From the NCBI GenBank assembly GCA_027575765.1, contig JANBPT010000236.1, forward strand, positions 1 through 51,882: a stretch of 51,882 nt of DNA, in the 5' to 3' direction. Positions 1 through 11,865 of the stretch are shown piece by piece; positions within the stretch are counted from its first letter, which is position 1; each line of letters begins with the position of its first letter. A program made the translations under genes and the position numbers. The notes below the pieces were generated by a model. The model ran no database searches and was not told where the DNA came from. It was given only the letters and a program-made list of their open reading frames with translations. Origin of the DNA: Tieghemiomyces parasiticus. Taxonomy: Eukaryota > Kickxellomycota > Dimargaritomycetes > Dimargaritales > Dimargaritaceae.

Positions 1-2460
1 TCTCTCAACTGTACATTGTAAGAGCGCAGACCCTTCACCTATTAAAGCTTGGTTTTGCACCGGTGTACGTAGTAGTCATGGAGTTTTACTTAATGTGTAC
101 AAATATGGTGGCCAGGGTTCGATTGATGGTCGTGCATTGGATCGGGGGTCTTTACCCTGCAATAATGAGATGCTAACATATAATGGCGGATTAGTTGATC
201 TTTCGGTAATGTCGGTTGCAGTTTATTTTGATTGAACGAGACGAAAGTCATATCTGGCCCCGTCCACCGTTGGATGGCCAATAATGTCGTATTGATCTCC
301 AATGAAATGAGAGTAACGGCTGCTTAAAAACCGTCGGGGTTACAAATGTAGATCCTACAGCGATTTAAATACTACCATAGTTGAGCCGACGAAGACCACC
401 AGGTGATTGTTTCGCTGAAGGTCATTTAGTGCTTACTGTTGCCATCCTCTAAACCCTCCATGTGCCTTTTTCCGCTTGGCTTCCAGGTTCATCTAAGCGA
501 GAATGCAGCATAACATTCATGACCTACACCTCAGTTAGCTCTGTGTCGACATAAAATAGCTTTGGTGACAGGTGGAGGGGGGAGTGGCAGCACTTTGAAG
601 TGAGGGATCTAAAACGAGTAGGGTGGCGCTGGGTAGACAATAATGCCTCGCTAAACAAGTACCAGTTTGTTTTACGCCATGCGGCTTAACTAGACATGAT
701 TCGCAAGCTATAAGGCTGGAGACTACCATGCTATCCGACGGGTTATCGCATAGTAAGGCACCGTAAAGCGAGGAGGGTGGATATCAAGGTGGTCGTTGGT
801 ATGATTTGGTCTAGCGCACCTGCCACCCTCTTGGATGCTGGCCCTGTATGGTTCCAATGCAGCGCGACTCTATGAGGTATGTTGGGGCTAAATACTGGAC
901 CTAAGTCATCATCCATGGTTACTAGATCTCGGGGAGTGCTCGACCGATTGTGGGGCTCAAGCCAAAAGGTATCCAACTACACTGCCATATGGTTCAATAT
1001 CCCGTCCCTGTTGTACTTGCTCCCCTACTGGCGTATCTGACCCAGGAAAAAATATAACCCATTTTATTTTTCCAATCCGTCTGACCTTTATAATACTTGA
1101 TGTCGCTTTTCGGGTACGCATCTACGACAACCCACAGCCGTGGTCAAACTAACTCCCTCGGCCTACAACCTTCAGGACGCATTGCTATTGGCCTTTCTCC
1201 TGGCCGCCCTGGGCCTCCTAATCTTGGCTTGCCAATGCTTGGACGGAACTGAATGCGCCTATCTTAGATACAAGGATCTCTATTAAAACACTCCCCAATA
1301 TCTTGGAATGCAGTGGAGGAGATAATATCGCGACAACTACCTTTTTTGGGCGTATCTGCGTAGGAACGGATTCCCTGTAGATACCGGCGCCCCACCGAAG
1401 GACTGGGCCAGATGCTGGGATGACATAGGCAGGACCTCTCGGCTGGCAAGTAGCTACAACAATGTATCGGTTGTCCATGACGGCCCTGAATCCCTCGACA
1501 CTGATTCTCAAACGACCGAGGACAAGGCTCTGATGAGTGTGGGGCTATAGGGGATCAAGGGCGAGCTCCTGATAGCGCTCCAACCGTATCGCGACGCTAC
1601 ATATCAAGAAGGGGGGGGGGGAAGTTTGGACCCGACTGTGTCTCAGTGAGAGTGTAACAGGGGGGAGGGGTAAGTGGGACTATATGTTGCCTGGGTATCC
1701 ATCAGTTTCTATACAATATGTGACCACAACTGAATTTTAATATGGATGTGTAGTTCTTATATTATATACTATTAGCTCAACACGACCCTCTGAGCCAGGG
1801 CACTAGGCATGGAATGGACTATTTCATATTAATGTGGCTTAACGAGTAACAAAGCGGGGCTGACCGGATATCCCAAGAGGAACAACGCCAGGTGTAAGCC
1901 TCGTACGACAGACTTGAACACCGTTGTCCTACAAGGTTTCTTGCGTACTGCCCAACTTCGAAGCGCTCTTTGTAAGTCCGGTACCCCCCCTCTTTTGTGA
2001 ACCATGGTGTCTCCAGGCGGAGTAGCGATTGACGGTTACCGCCTTGGAGGGTTCGAGGCGTCGCGATAAAATTGCTACGTAATAGGCCGCTTCTGATGTC
2101 AGGACGTCCCCTCCCCCTGTTAGTTGCACTACTCGGTCTGCGCCATCTCCGCCTCTCCTCGTAGACTGTCAATCGCGCCTCCGTCCTATTCACGACGGTT
2201 TTTATTAGGAATTTTCCATGTCACACTTCTGGTATATGAGGTAGATAAACGCGGTCGTTGACCTACATTTCAAAGTGAACGTGGCGGCGGAGTGGTGGTG
2301 TCACCTTGGTAGAAGGTAGGCTGTCCAGGGAAGAGGCTTCCGCCGCATTCAATTGCTTCCATAGCCTAAAGGCTTTCTATTAGCGATGTAGGCCATCGCG
2401 ACATCCCCTTCTCTATTGTGCAGGTTGTTGTAGTCGACATACCATAGTCTCTTTCTACTT
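1..2460. other. Spacer without a recognisable gene
   Basis: AT-richer sequence with short open frames on both strands, none with family motifs, a signal peptide or a consistent splice structure. It contains a run of 11 G at 1611-1621. I see no rRNA, tRNA or transposon signature. The right end is the upstream region of the chitinase gene. Confidence 0.6.
1611..1621. repeat. Poly-G tract (11 G)
   Basis: Uninterrupted homopolymer of 11 G in spacer DNA. It is one of many G or C runs of 8 or more found outside genes in this window. Confidence 0.9.
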
Positions 2461-2481
2461 GTATACTACAACATCGATACA

Positions 2482-2490
2482 TATATAAAG
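2482..2490 (+). promoter_or_regulatory. TATA box of the chitinase gene
   Basis: TATATAAAG lies 124 nt upstream of the chitinase ATG at 2614. A start of transcription about 30 nt downstream would give a 5' leader of roughly 100 nt. That leader would include the upstream ATG at 2547. Confidence 0.6.
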
Positions 2491-2546
2491 GACACATTCT
2501 TTCAACCATATAATTTCCTCATCAATACCATTACGTTCCTCTTCCT

Positions 2547-2762
2547 ATGTCAAGATTAATAAGCTCCACGCAAACACGCCGTTCCCAGACGCACCCCCCA
2601 GTCTCGATTCACTATGCTTCCGTGTCTCCGCAAGCCGGTGTGGCTTCTACAGATCGTTGCCTTGGCAACTTTGCTCCCGGTCGTCTATTCCCACATTATC
2701 GCGGGGTATTACGCCGACTGGACCTCGGTAACCCTCCCAGCCGACAAGATTCCCTACAGTAG
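2547..2762 (+). other. Upstream ORF overlapping the chitinase start
   Basis: An ATG at 2547, just downstream of the TATA box, opens a 71-codon frame that runs through the chitinase ATG at 2614 in a different frame and ends at 2762. The product has no recognisable domain. If transcription starts near 2510, this overlapping uORF would be met first by scanning ribosomes and could lower chitinase translation. It could equally be bypassed or be chance. Confidence 0.35.
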
Positions 2763-3852
2763 TATGACACACCTCTTCTACGCCTTCGGTTCCATTGCTG
2801 CTAACGGCACCATCGGGCTGGAAAACGAAAAGCTCCTCCGTACCGTCATTGAACACGCACATCACCATAAGGTCAAAGTCCTGCTCTCACTGGGCGGCTA
2901 CAGCGGCTCGGTGGACATATCGGCGGTCATGCGCGATGAAACCCTCCGTAACGTGCTGTCCAACAACATTGCGACCTATATCAGATGGCTGAACTTGGAC
3001 GGCATCGACCTGGACTGGGAGTTCCCCGGGATGGCCGGCACCAAGTGCAACCTTTTCGACCCGGCCCAAGACTCCAACAACCTGCTGACGTTTCTGGCTA
3101 GCCTCCATTCTAACCTTGCCGCGAATTTTCCCCGAGACCCCAAATTGATTACCATGGCCGTGCGCGGTGAGACGTTCATGAAGGACGAGAAGCCTATGAC
3201 CGATATTGCGCCGTTTGCGCGGTACCTGGATTTCGTTAACGTGATGCTCTACGACATTTACGGTGCCAGTTGGTCACCGACGGCCGGCCCTAACGCCCCG
3301 CTTTTCTCAAAGGACGGTACCTTCTCCGTCCAGCAGGCCATTGATAATTGGACCCAGGCGCGGTTCCCGGCTTCCAAGCTTGTGATGGGTCTGCCTATGT
3401 ACGGCCGAAGCTTTACCGCCGTCGAAACGCCTACCCGTACCAACTTGTACGTCAAGATCCGGAAAACTCAGGATAGCGGTGACAGAGACGATGTGCTATA
3501 CACTCCACCTTGCCCCAAGGAGCCTACGACCTACTCCGGCGTGTGGAAGTGGCGTAACTTGCGATCCCAGGGTGTCCTGACCAATGCCACTACGGCCGGT
3601 GCCGGCTGGGTGCGCTACTTTGATGACCAGTCGGGGACCCCCTGGTTGTACAACGCGCAGAACCGGACGGTCATTAGCTACGACGACCCGCTCACCTTCC
3701 AGAGCAAGTTTCGTTTGGCTATTGCTAACCGGCTGGCCGGGGTCATGGTGTGGGACCTCAGCCAGGACAACGGCGAGTTGATGGGATCTCTGCAGCCCTA
3801 TCGTCAGACAGCGCTTGTCCTGGGGGCTTTAATGCAGGGAAGAGAGACCTAG
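2614..3852 (+). CDS. Secreted GH18 chitinase
   Basis: Intronless gene for a 412-aa glycoside hydrolase family 18 endochitinase, which cleaves beta-1,4 links of chitin. Residues 1-26 form a signal peptide (hydrophobic core followed by VVYS), so the enzyme should be secreted. The family's two hallmark motifs are present: SLGG at 92-95, and DGIDLDWE at 129-136, matching DxxDxDxE with D129, D132, D134 and the acid/base catalyst E136. MLYDIYG at 211-217 supplies the Tyr/Asp pair, and VMVWDLSQDNGEL near the C-terminus supplies the conserved barrel Trp. There is no chitin-binding module, Ser/Thr-rich tail or GPI signal, so it is a single-domain enzyme. Potential roles are wall remodelling, nutrition or attack on another fungus. 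The ATG at 2614 is chosen because it starts the signal peptide. Confidence 0.97.
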   Translation: MLPCLRKPVWLLQIVALATLLPVVYSHIIAGYYADWTSVTLPADKIPYSSMTHLFYAFGSIAANGTIGLENEKLLRTVIEHAHHHKVKVLLSLGGYSGSVDISAVMRDETLRNVLSNNIATYIRWLNLDGIDLDWEFPGMAGTKCNLFDPAQDSNNLLTFLASLHSNLAANFPRDPKLITMAVRGETFMKDEKPMTDIAPFARYLDFVNVMLYDIYGASWSPTAGPNAPLFSKDGTFSVQQAIDNWTQARFPASKLVMGLPMYGRSFTAVETPTRTNLYVKIRKTQDSGDRDDVLYTPPCPKEPTTYSGVWKWRNLRSQGVLTNATTAGAGWVRYFDDQSGTPWLYNAQNRTVISYDDPLTFQSKFRLAIANRLAGVMVWDLSQDNGELMGSLQPYRQTALVLGALMQGRET

Positions 3853-6800
3853 TGGCCTATCTTTTTCTTTCCCTCTGGAAGGTTGATCCCAATAGAGGGG
3901 CAGTGCCCCAAATTATTATTATCATTTTCTTCCCAAGTCGGTGTTCATGCGTTGCAAACTAGGGTTTGGGCGATAGGAGCCGGCTCGCCTATGAGCAACT
4001 CGGCCGAACTTGCTTGAGCATCCGCCCATATTTGTTTTTTTATCCTTCCTCGACCGTAAAGAACGCCTCATTTATCAGTGACTACTCATGTAATAGTATT
4101 TGTCTTTCTTGATTGTATTCATTACACCCACTACTTCTTCTGACTTCATAGTCCTCTATCTTCAAGCTGCGCTTCTGCCGTCATACCACTTCAGTTTGCT
4201 ATTGTTTTGATTTTTCCGTTTACCTTCTCCTGTTCCTCCGGTTTATTTACCGGCCACGCCACCCCGACCATCCGCTCCCCACCTTCTCACTCGATTTGAC
4301 CGGAGTTTCTGTGAATGAATCGTAAAGCGTCAATCACCAACTTGATTGATACTTATAAGGACCACTCAACATAACTTTTTCCCTGCAGGGATAGATCACC
4401 CGGACTGGAGCCAATGGTGTCATTCGGCACTAGCAGCTTCCTGGAGCCACAATGTGGGCAGTGTTGAAGGGGGAGTGACCACCGAGACAATGGATACCGG
4501 ATCAACCAGCAACTTAAAAAGAAGCCCGAAGAAGTTGGGGGCGTAAGACTCCGCTGGAAGCAAGATTACCTTCAATTCAGTTAGACAAAAATAATGCGTG
4601 ATCAATGATCACCCCCCCCCCCCTCACCGTCTCACATTCGCTTCACTTGTTACTTTCTGGATAGTCTGATTCTCTTGCGTTGCCACAGTTTCCCTGGTAC
4701 TGTCGTACGAGGTAATGGGATGGATCAGTGTGCTGACAGAGTTGCCCAGTCAAGGTTCTGCATGGATCATCAGACGCGCACCCCTCCTCTCCCCGCTTCT
4801 ACTTAAGAAACTTATCTAACACGCTGTAATCGGGTGGAGATAAGCATGTGCTTGACGGGGGGGGGTCTTGGGGTTGCACTACACGAGTAGCCGTAGCTTC
4901 ACCTAGTTAAGGGAGCACCTACATGATCGCAGTTAGCCACTCCTCATTTCCCTATATCGGGATCAGACGGATAATCAACCGCCTTTCGGAATGGCTTAGT
5001 GCGATGGATCCTCTGCCTTACGTTGACGTCGGTAGATCAAGTACAGGGCCATAAAGGCGGGACTGGAGGGAGGGGGCAATGGGCGTTGGTAATTAATGTA
5101 CCCTTGGTGAATATCCTTACCAAGTCAGCCAGAACCGTCTAAATATGAAGCAATGGGGGACTCAGTACCTTTGGACCGCTGGTCTTGGTAGTAAATTGGA
5201 TTGACCGATTGACCCAAAGTATGGCTAAATGGGTTAGTACTCACATTGGCTTTCGTCCACGATGACGGTGGGCCATGTAGGGACCGTACGCGCCACTTCA
5301 CCAAAGTGGAGAGAGAGGTAGATTTCAGGCTATACGGTAAAAGCACTCCCGTGCGCCACCACACCCTCCCTCGGAGCCGAGACCCTTACCGGACAATGGG
5401 CGACGGTGTAACTAGGGGTTGAGAAAGAATATGCTCCGACCTAGACCTGAATATTAGTACGAGAGGACTACCGGTTTTCGAAATGGGTAGGCTCGCCTAG
5501 GGGAGACGCGCAAAAGCCGGTAAATTCAGGGGATGGTTCAGGTACCCATATCAACGCCAAAACGCTGTACAAGGGAGCTACGGGTCGCCACAGGTGGTCG
5601 GTGGTGCGTGTGTGTGTCAGGGGCGATGAAGGGGGCCACGGTGACGAGACCGTCACCGCTCTTACCAGTACGTACTAGTGGATACGGGTTAAACCTAGAG
5701 TTCATAAAAACGCACCGTGGTCTCCTACCTCACCTGCCCACTCCCCCGTCTTTAGGAGAGGGGTTCGACGTAGTACCATTAAGGTAGTCATGTTGGAACG
5801 TGTCTAGGTAGGATCACAAGTAAACAGGGGAACGGTAAAGTTCGGCCGCAGCCGAGATGTATTTCTACACCTACCCCGCAATCAGCAACGTTTCTGGTAC
5901 CATGAACCAAGGTCAATTCACCGATGCTTACCTGTGGGCCGACTTGGGGCGGTGATAGCAAGTGCACTCCGTTGAACCGACTAATTCTCGATGGGTCGCC
6001 AGGCGCGTTGCGCCAACGTCTACGCCTACTCGAGGCCTGCACCTGAATCGTTGCCTAGGCCATCCCTTCGCCCATCGACCGCCTAGGGTAAGGCGGGAAG
6101 GGTGCGGGCCCGAAGGCCATCAACCTAGCCTATCTTCCCGTCACTCCTTTACAGGTCACTTGCAGGTCGACCCGTGGCTCTCTCCCCCTCCCTCCCCTAG
6201 ACCCTCATTGTTTGCCCCCCCCGGACGGTCGGCGGCGTCCCGCTATCCTATGACTTGCAATGTTGGTTAGCCCAGCCAGTTGGTCGACCTAGCACTGCCA
6301 CCTCCAGCCAATTTATCTGGGATCAGTACAGGCTGCACTCGCGTTGCACTAGTGCCGCCCATTTCGCTAGACCGAGTCAATCGACTGAAGAAAGGAGACC
6401 GAATAGGTTTCCGCCCCATCTTTTATTCCTCAATGCGACAGGAGAGCCTTCTACTCTACGAATTGATAACGTGCGGCCTGGAGTAGAGAAGGAGAAGGAG
6501 AGGCCAGGATGTGGCAGGGAGGTAGTGTGTTTAGCTTGCCAGGTCTCTTGCGCAAGCACCAGCCTCCCCTGACGCTCCATGATCAACTGGCCCTTTAAAT
6601 TCCCAGGGGTAATGTTATCGATACAACCATTAGGCGAAAGGGACACCTGTGGTATGGATACGGGGACGAGTCGATAGGAGGGAGAGGCGGTGCAACGGAG
6701 TGGGCACGGCTAGCCCGTCACGGCCGCACTCGTGGTCCAGCGGGCCATTCGGCGACCTGGCCATTGGCAGCGAGGATGGCAGCCTAAGAGCAATGGGTGG

Positions 6801-7950
6801 CAATCTGAAGCCCGAACTGTGCTAAACCATTCCCACTTGATGCGAAAGCGCCGACAGACTGGGATGGTGACGGAAGCGGCGAGTGGAGGGTGGTGCCGTG
6901 GCGTGTACCACCGGGCCCTGAAACAACTTTAAACTCCGCGCCCTTCCGCAGAAGACGGGCCAATGTTCAAAATAACAACACTGCCGTCTCCAGGATGTAC
7001 GGCTCATAGGCTCCAGCGCACGAAACTGATATGTAGACGACGGCTGATCGCGACGGCTGGACTCACTTGGGAGCGTGTGCACACTTGGGCGCGATGAGGA
7101 TTCACAAGCGCCCTCACCCCCTCGCGGTAATAACTGCCAAAGCGAAGGCAGGCGTGACAGGTTCCGGTTTGTATGTACCCCCTCCCCCCGCCAGCGCGCC
7201 GGGAGAGCCGGCGACAAGCGCTCTTTCGCCCACACAGGGCATGTCCGAGGCCAGGCCGCCTTGCAGGCCACGCAGCAGCCTAAGCTGCCCCGACTTTAAC
7301 AGGGATTAGAGCTGCTGAGCTGGGCCCAGACTGTCCCGATCGGGTCGCAGCGGTAGGGTCGACCGCGTGCTTTGGCTTGTGGGGCCTGCTGCCTGTCGGT
7401 CCGGCCAAACGCCGCGGCGGCCAGCCTATCGCACCTCGGCCACGGCGGCCAGTGTAGACCCACGCTGCGCTTGCCACCGCTCTTCCCCGCCTGGCGTGCT
7501 TCACCCATCAACGCACGCCCCGATTCGGCAATCGCGAGTGTGCAACGTTGGCATGCCCAGCTCAAGGGGTGAGCGAGAGAGGGGGACTGGAGTGGATGGG
7601 GTCTAGGTGGCAGTGTGTGTGTGCGTGTGTAAGGACGGCTGTCGCAGGGGAGTCGGTGTGAGGGAGTGTTGGTTATTCGATTATATTTTTTAAATCCAGG
7701 CCACCGATGGCCACCGGCGGGGCTGGCAGGGAGACCCTCCTCAGCGGCTCGTCCCCTGGGATATTCACCTTTTTTTTTCATCCCCCTACACACGCTCGCA
7801 GCCGCAGGCCTACCCTGCCACGGTCACTGTCGGCCCCTTGTCACGGCGACTGCATGGGCGTGTCGCAGCGGGCTGGCGGGGTAGCCCATGGGCCAGGGCC
7901 CCCTCGTACCTCTCCCAGCCCCCGGAAGAGAGAGCGATCGGCCCGCTGCA
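3853..7950. other. Long spacer between chitinase and cyclin genes
   Basis: About 4.1 kb with many overlapping open frames but no family motif or coherent exon chain. The left part is mixed in composition and carries a 12-C run at 4612-4623 and a 9-G run at 4857-4865. The part from about 7.0 kb is GC-rich, which explains the many chance frames. A 14-nt match to the LSU rRNA sarcin-ricin loop lies at 5455-5468, without surrounding rRNA. Confidence 0.5.
4612..4623. repeat. Poly-C tract (12 C)
   Basis: Homopolymer of 12 C in spacer DNA downstream of the chitinase gene. Confidence 0.9.
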
Positions 7951-7956
7951 GCCGTC

Positions 7957-7967
7957 TAAATATATAG
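7957..7967 (+). promoter_or_regulatory. Possible TATA element upstream of the cyclin gene
   Basis: TAAATATATAG is an isolated AT-rich TATA-like element in GC-rich DNA. It lies about 1,020 nt upstream of the cyclin ATG. If used, the cyclin mRNA would have a leader of nearly 1 kb, or a spliced leader. No closer TATA-like element stands out. Confidence 0.3.
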
Positions 7968-8479
7968 TGCAAGAACCACGCCCTCCCCTGGCCGCAGAAC
8001 AATTCGGCTGTGGCGGGCTAACCTTTCCACCCTTCGACACCCATCCTGCTAACCCCTCCGTACCCTATCGATACCTCCACCGTCCGCTGGTCACCCGTGT
8101 CTCCATATCATTATCTTTTTACTCGTCAGACTTACCCTGCTCGCTCTCCCCCTCCCGCCGATAGTGTCTGGGACTCTGGTAACCCCTGCCGTCCTTGCCC
8201 TGTTTGCTTCTAACGACCTGAACGCCCAGCGCCCCGCTCGCTGACCCCCGCCGACATCTGCTGCCTACCATAGCCCCCCTCCCTGCACGCCACCATCGTC
8301 GACCATCGGTGACCGGCCCGCATTTGCACCGCCCTATCTCCCAGCCGTCTGCACTCTAGACTCGCCAACCCTGCCGCATCAGCTCCAGCCCCGGCACATC
8401 TGCCCACCAACTTGGCCAACTCGCTTCGCCGATTCCCGCTCCACCTGCCGCAGACGGACACCGTCTCGCCGACAGCTAG

Positions 8480-8491
8480 CCCCCCCCCCCC
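8480..8491. repeat. Poly-C tract (12 C)
   Basis: Run of 12 C within the presumed leader or promoter of the cyclin gene, in a pyrimidine-rich stretch. Confidence 0.85.
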
Positions 8492-8986
8492 GCCAGCGCC
8501 ATCCAAGCGGTCGCACCCTACCTACCGACCCAGTCCACCACCGCCAGTGTGAGAGACAGCCCCTTTACACAGTGCATATTTTTAACAACATCACTTGTGC
8601 GCGGAATTTTTTCAACTCCGCCCTATTTCCTAGCCCTCTCCTTCGTTTTTCCCCTGCTTATCCCACCATCCAGCCCCCCTTTTCATTCTCCGCCCCGCCC
8701 ATCGGCCCTCCCGTTGGCCCCACCACGAATCCTTGGACAGCCGTGGATTGCCGCCTCGGCGAAGCCTTAGTTGTTTTTTCAGCCGCCCGCACGTGGAGTT
8801 GAGTTCCATTTGTTAGCTGAACTGTACCGACCTGCAGGTCTTGCGCACGCCTTTCTGTCCGCTCGGTTTATTTTCAGCGCTCTGTACCGCCCAGTGCTTG
8901 TGGCTTACGGTGCGCCTCGGCGGTCCATTCGACCTGAATCCCCTCCCCATCCTCATTCCTTCTAGCCACGAATCTCCCGGCCCCTG

Positions 8987-10840
8987 ATGTCGCGCCACGA
9001 TGACCACTATGACACCCTCCTCAGCACCGGCAGGGCCCGGACCGTGGTTGCTCGCCACGGTCATCCCAGCGTGGGTCCGATGGCCAGCTTAGCCGCCCCG
9101 TTCGAACGCATGACCTCCCACCTCTTTAAGCGCAAGAGCGTTGTCCTAGAACCGACCGGTGTCGCGACTGGGATCGGCCCGACCCACGCGGCCGCTCCGA
9201 CCCGGAGCCCCTCCCACCTCACCACTGGCCGCAGTCGCCAGCTTCGCCACCTGCCAGGTGCTATTGAAAGCTGGGTCACCCAGCGAATGGGGCTGACCTC
9301 GTCGCGGGCCCGGCTCCCGAGTCGCTGGACCCCGTCGGAGCGCAAGTCCGTTTCATTAGCCCGGTCCACCGGACGTAGCTCCTCCAGTAGTGTGCGCCAC
9401 CCCCACCTCACCCTCCCCACTCGGGCTGATGCCTCCCGCCCCAGTCGCGTGCCGTCCGCCCTGACCTTGTTCCAGGCTCAGCACAGCAGCGAAGGCGATT
9501 GCCCGTCGTCCAAGCGCCTATGCACCCCCGTTCAGGAGTCGTTCGCCAACGACGACATAATGTCCGGCGCCACCGTCACCGTCCAATCCCCGGGTATATA
9601 CCTGGACGCTCTTTCCAAATTACCCTCTCTCTCCGTTCCGGCTCAGTCCGATTCCGCCCTACCCTGCCACAGCGGGTTTGAAGTTCATTCCGACCCGCTG
9701 TACATCCCGCCGTCACCGTATTCCGACGCCTCAACCGAAACATTATTTAGCGCTGCCTCTCCCCCCGCCACCGACCTCCAGCCCGACACCGACACCGCCG
9801 CGGCCTCCGACCGCGCCCGGCGCAGGGAGGTCGCCGATCGATTTGACGACATTGAACGGGACTGCATCGCCCGGATGCGGGAGACCGAGGGAACCTACAC
9901 CCCTGACCCGCACTACATGCGCCACCACCCGGACCTGAACCGAAACATGCGGCCCATCCTGGTGGACTGGCTGCTCGAGGTGGGCGCCGACTTCCACCTG
10001 CATCGCTCCACCGTCCACGTGTCCATTAACCTGCTCGACCGTTTCTTGTCCTCGTGCCGTTCAGTGACGCGCGATATTGTCCAGTGCATCGCCACCGCCT
10101 GTCTGTCTCTGGCCATTAAGCTAGAGGAGTACACCTGTCCCAAATTGAAAGAACTCACCAGTCTCGGCATTGGTGCTTTCGATGTGACCCAACTCAAGCG
10201 CGCCGAACACATCGTCCTTAAGGGGCTGAAGTGGAAGCTCACCCCGTCCACCACCCAGCACTGGCTGCCGGTCTACTTCCACCGAGCCGCCGGCTTGCGC
10301 CCGCAGTCTGCCTGCCGCACTGCCGGCGTGGAAGTGGCCGCCGCCGCCACCGCCCCAAAACCCGCCCACTTCGACCCGGCTGTTCATCGCCAGCCTTACC
10401 GTCCGGACCTTTGTCCACTTACCCCGCACATGCCCCAGTACCCCACCGAATGGTATTTGTACGCCAGTGACGTGGCCGATGCCACCATGCATTATAATCA
10501 CTCGCTGGTCTACTCCTACGCCGCCCTAGCTGCCGCGGGCTTCTACATGTCTCTGTGTCGCTTCTGCCCGGAGGTCCTCCGCGACCCGAGTTTTCTGTTT
10601 CAGGTCACGGGTCACACGCTGACCGACCTGGCCGACTGCCTTGCCTTTGTCGAGTGCTGTGCCGGCCCGCTCGTTACCAAAGTGTCTCACGACCACCCAA
10701 ACGCCCAAACCCGCTACGGCCCCAGGCATACCAAACACCAGCGCGACGAGCTACATAGCTATCAGACCCACCATCCGGCCTGGCTGGATTTCATTCAGCC
10801 TTCTAAGGACAAAGACCGGGCTCCCGTGCCCGTTGCGTAA
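8987..10840 (+). CDS. Cyclin with cyclin E-like cyclin boxes
   Basis: Intronless 617-aa cyclin, a regulatory partner of a cyclin-dependent kinase. Residues 1-275 are Ser/Pro/Thr-rich and probably disordered. The N-terminal cyclin box spans about 285-425, with MRPILVDWLLEV at 321-332 and the CDK-contacting K378 and E381 in KLEE. LKWKLTP at 414-420 followed by an HWLPVY stretch resembles animal cyclin E (LKW-[KR]-L-[ST]-P...WLxVY) more than B-type cyclins, which normally have LxFxL. A C-terminal cyclin fold follows an insertion of about 50 aa: YSYAALAAAGFY and FQVTGHTLTDLADCLAF align by eye with the cyclin E second box. No canonical B-type destruction box was seen. The first ATG of the frame was taken as the start; an in-frame ATG also exists at about residue 31. 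Cyclin identity is firm; subfamily is inference. Confidence 0.93.
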   Translation: MSRHDDHYDTLLSTGRARTVVARHGHPSVGPMASLAAPFERMTSHLFKRKSVVLEPTGVATGIGPTHAAAPTRSPSHLTTGRSRQLRHLPGAIESWVTQRMGLTSSRARLPSRWTPSERKSVSLARSTGRSSSSSVRHPHLTLPTRADASRPSRVPSALTLFQAQHSSEGDCPSSKRLCTPVQESFANDDIMSGATVTVQSPGIYLDALSKLPSLSVPAQSDSALPCHSGFEVHSDPLYIPPSPYSDASTETLFSAASPPATDLQPDTDTAAASDRARRREVADRFDDIERDCIARMRETEGTYTPDPHYMRHHPDLNRNMRPILVDWLLEVGADFHLHRSTVHVSINLLDRFLSSCRSVTRDIVQCIATACLSLAIKLEEYTCPKLKELTSLGIGAFDVTQLKRAEHIVLKGLKWKLTPSTTQHWLPVYFHRAAGLRPQSACRTAGVEVAAAATAPKPAHFDPAVHRQPYRPDLCPLTPHMPQYPTEWYLYASDVADATMHYNHSLVYSYAALAAAGFYMSLCRFCPEVLRDPSFLFQVTGHTLTDLADCLAFVECCAGPLVTKVSHDHPNAQTRYGPRHTKHQRDELHSYQTHHPAWLDFIQPSKDKDRAPVPVA

Positions 10841-11865
10841 ACTTACTTCGGATTGACATACAATTTCCTCTCTTTTACCGACCTTTCGCCCCCTCCCTGT
10901 TCTTTTATCACTCTTAATAATCACGTCTCTGTCCGCTTCCATTTCTTAACTCGTTTGCAACTATATCTTTCCTACCTCCGTTCGACTTCGCTTGCCCGCG
11001 CCTGTACCACCTCACCCTCCTACTAAACCCCTCCCCTTCCCCCTTCTCTTAACGGCCACGTCCTGCGCCTGTACAGTTGCATTTCAACCCCACAATCCTT
11101 TTTCATCTCTTGCTTCCCTTGTTTTCTGCCCCCCGCCCTTGGTGTGTTCAGAAGGCCCCCTTACTCTTTGTCGGCTGCTGCATGTTCCCGCAGGACTTCG
11201 GTACTTTACATTCCTCCGCCTAATCCCACACTTCAGCATGGTTATTACCAGCCTTAACTATCGGGTTAATCACCACATACTGGCCCTTCACCTATGTTTA
11301 CACTATACCCCACCCTAATGTTCTTGCCCAGCAAGTATGTCAAAGATCTTCGTGGCTCACCTTGGTCTTCCAATAAATTATGCCTCGAATATTTACCACC
11401 CGTGAAGCAAAGCCGGCCTATGAAGATGGGACGATCCACCATGTTTTCTCTATACCCTGTTTCGTTCGAACAACTACGACCCGAGGTGCGCCATCCCAGT
11501 CTTCTTAGTTTGCTTATCATGCAGAGAGTAACCTTATCCTCGATTGCCGCGTTATGTTGGCAAGCTAATGAACGTTGACGATGGCCTCATAAGGAATCAA
11601 AAAAAAAATTGTTAATGCTGAATCCTGCACAGGCGGCCTTATGGCCATAGGCGGCCATCCACAGAGTAGAGGCACGATGGGAGAAAGCCTATACCAAAGT
11701 GATATCATTTAAACTCACACTGGAGAGGTGTGGCGATGGCTACCTAGTCCTTGCCTTTGTGGCGAGTTCTTAAGGAGCGTAGGCACTACTAGAGCCTCCG
11801 CAATATACTCAACTGCCTTCTCTACCTGATATATACGCCCACTTGCTCGTGTGCGATAGTGAAAA

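Noticed and set aside
2041..2070. GGTTCGAGGC, a tRNA B-box-like sequence
   Set aside because: No T-stem pairing, no A box and no cloverleaf could be built around it. The GGTTCGATTG near 117 failed the same test.
7067..7884. Several long frames in GC-rich DNA upstream of the cyclin gene
   Set aside because: Low stop frequency from GC content explains them; all are Pro/Arg/Ser-rich without family motifs.
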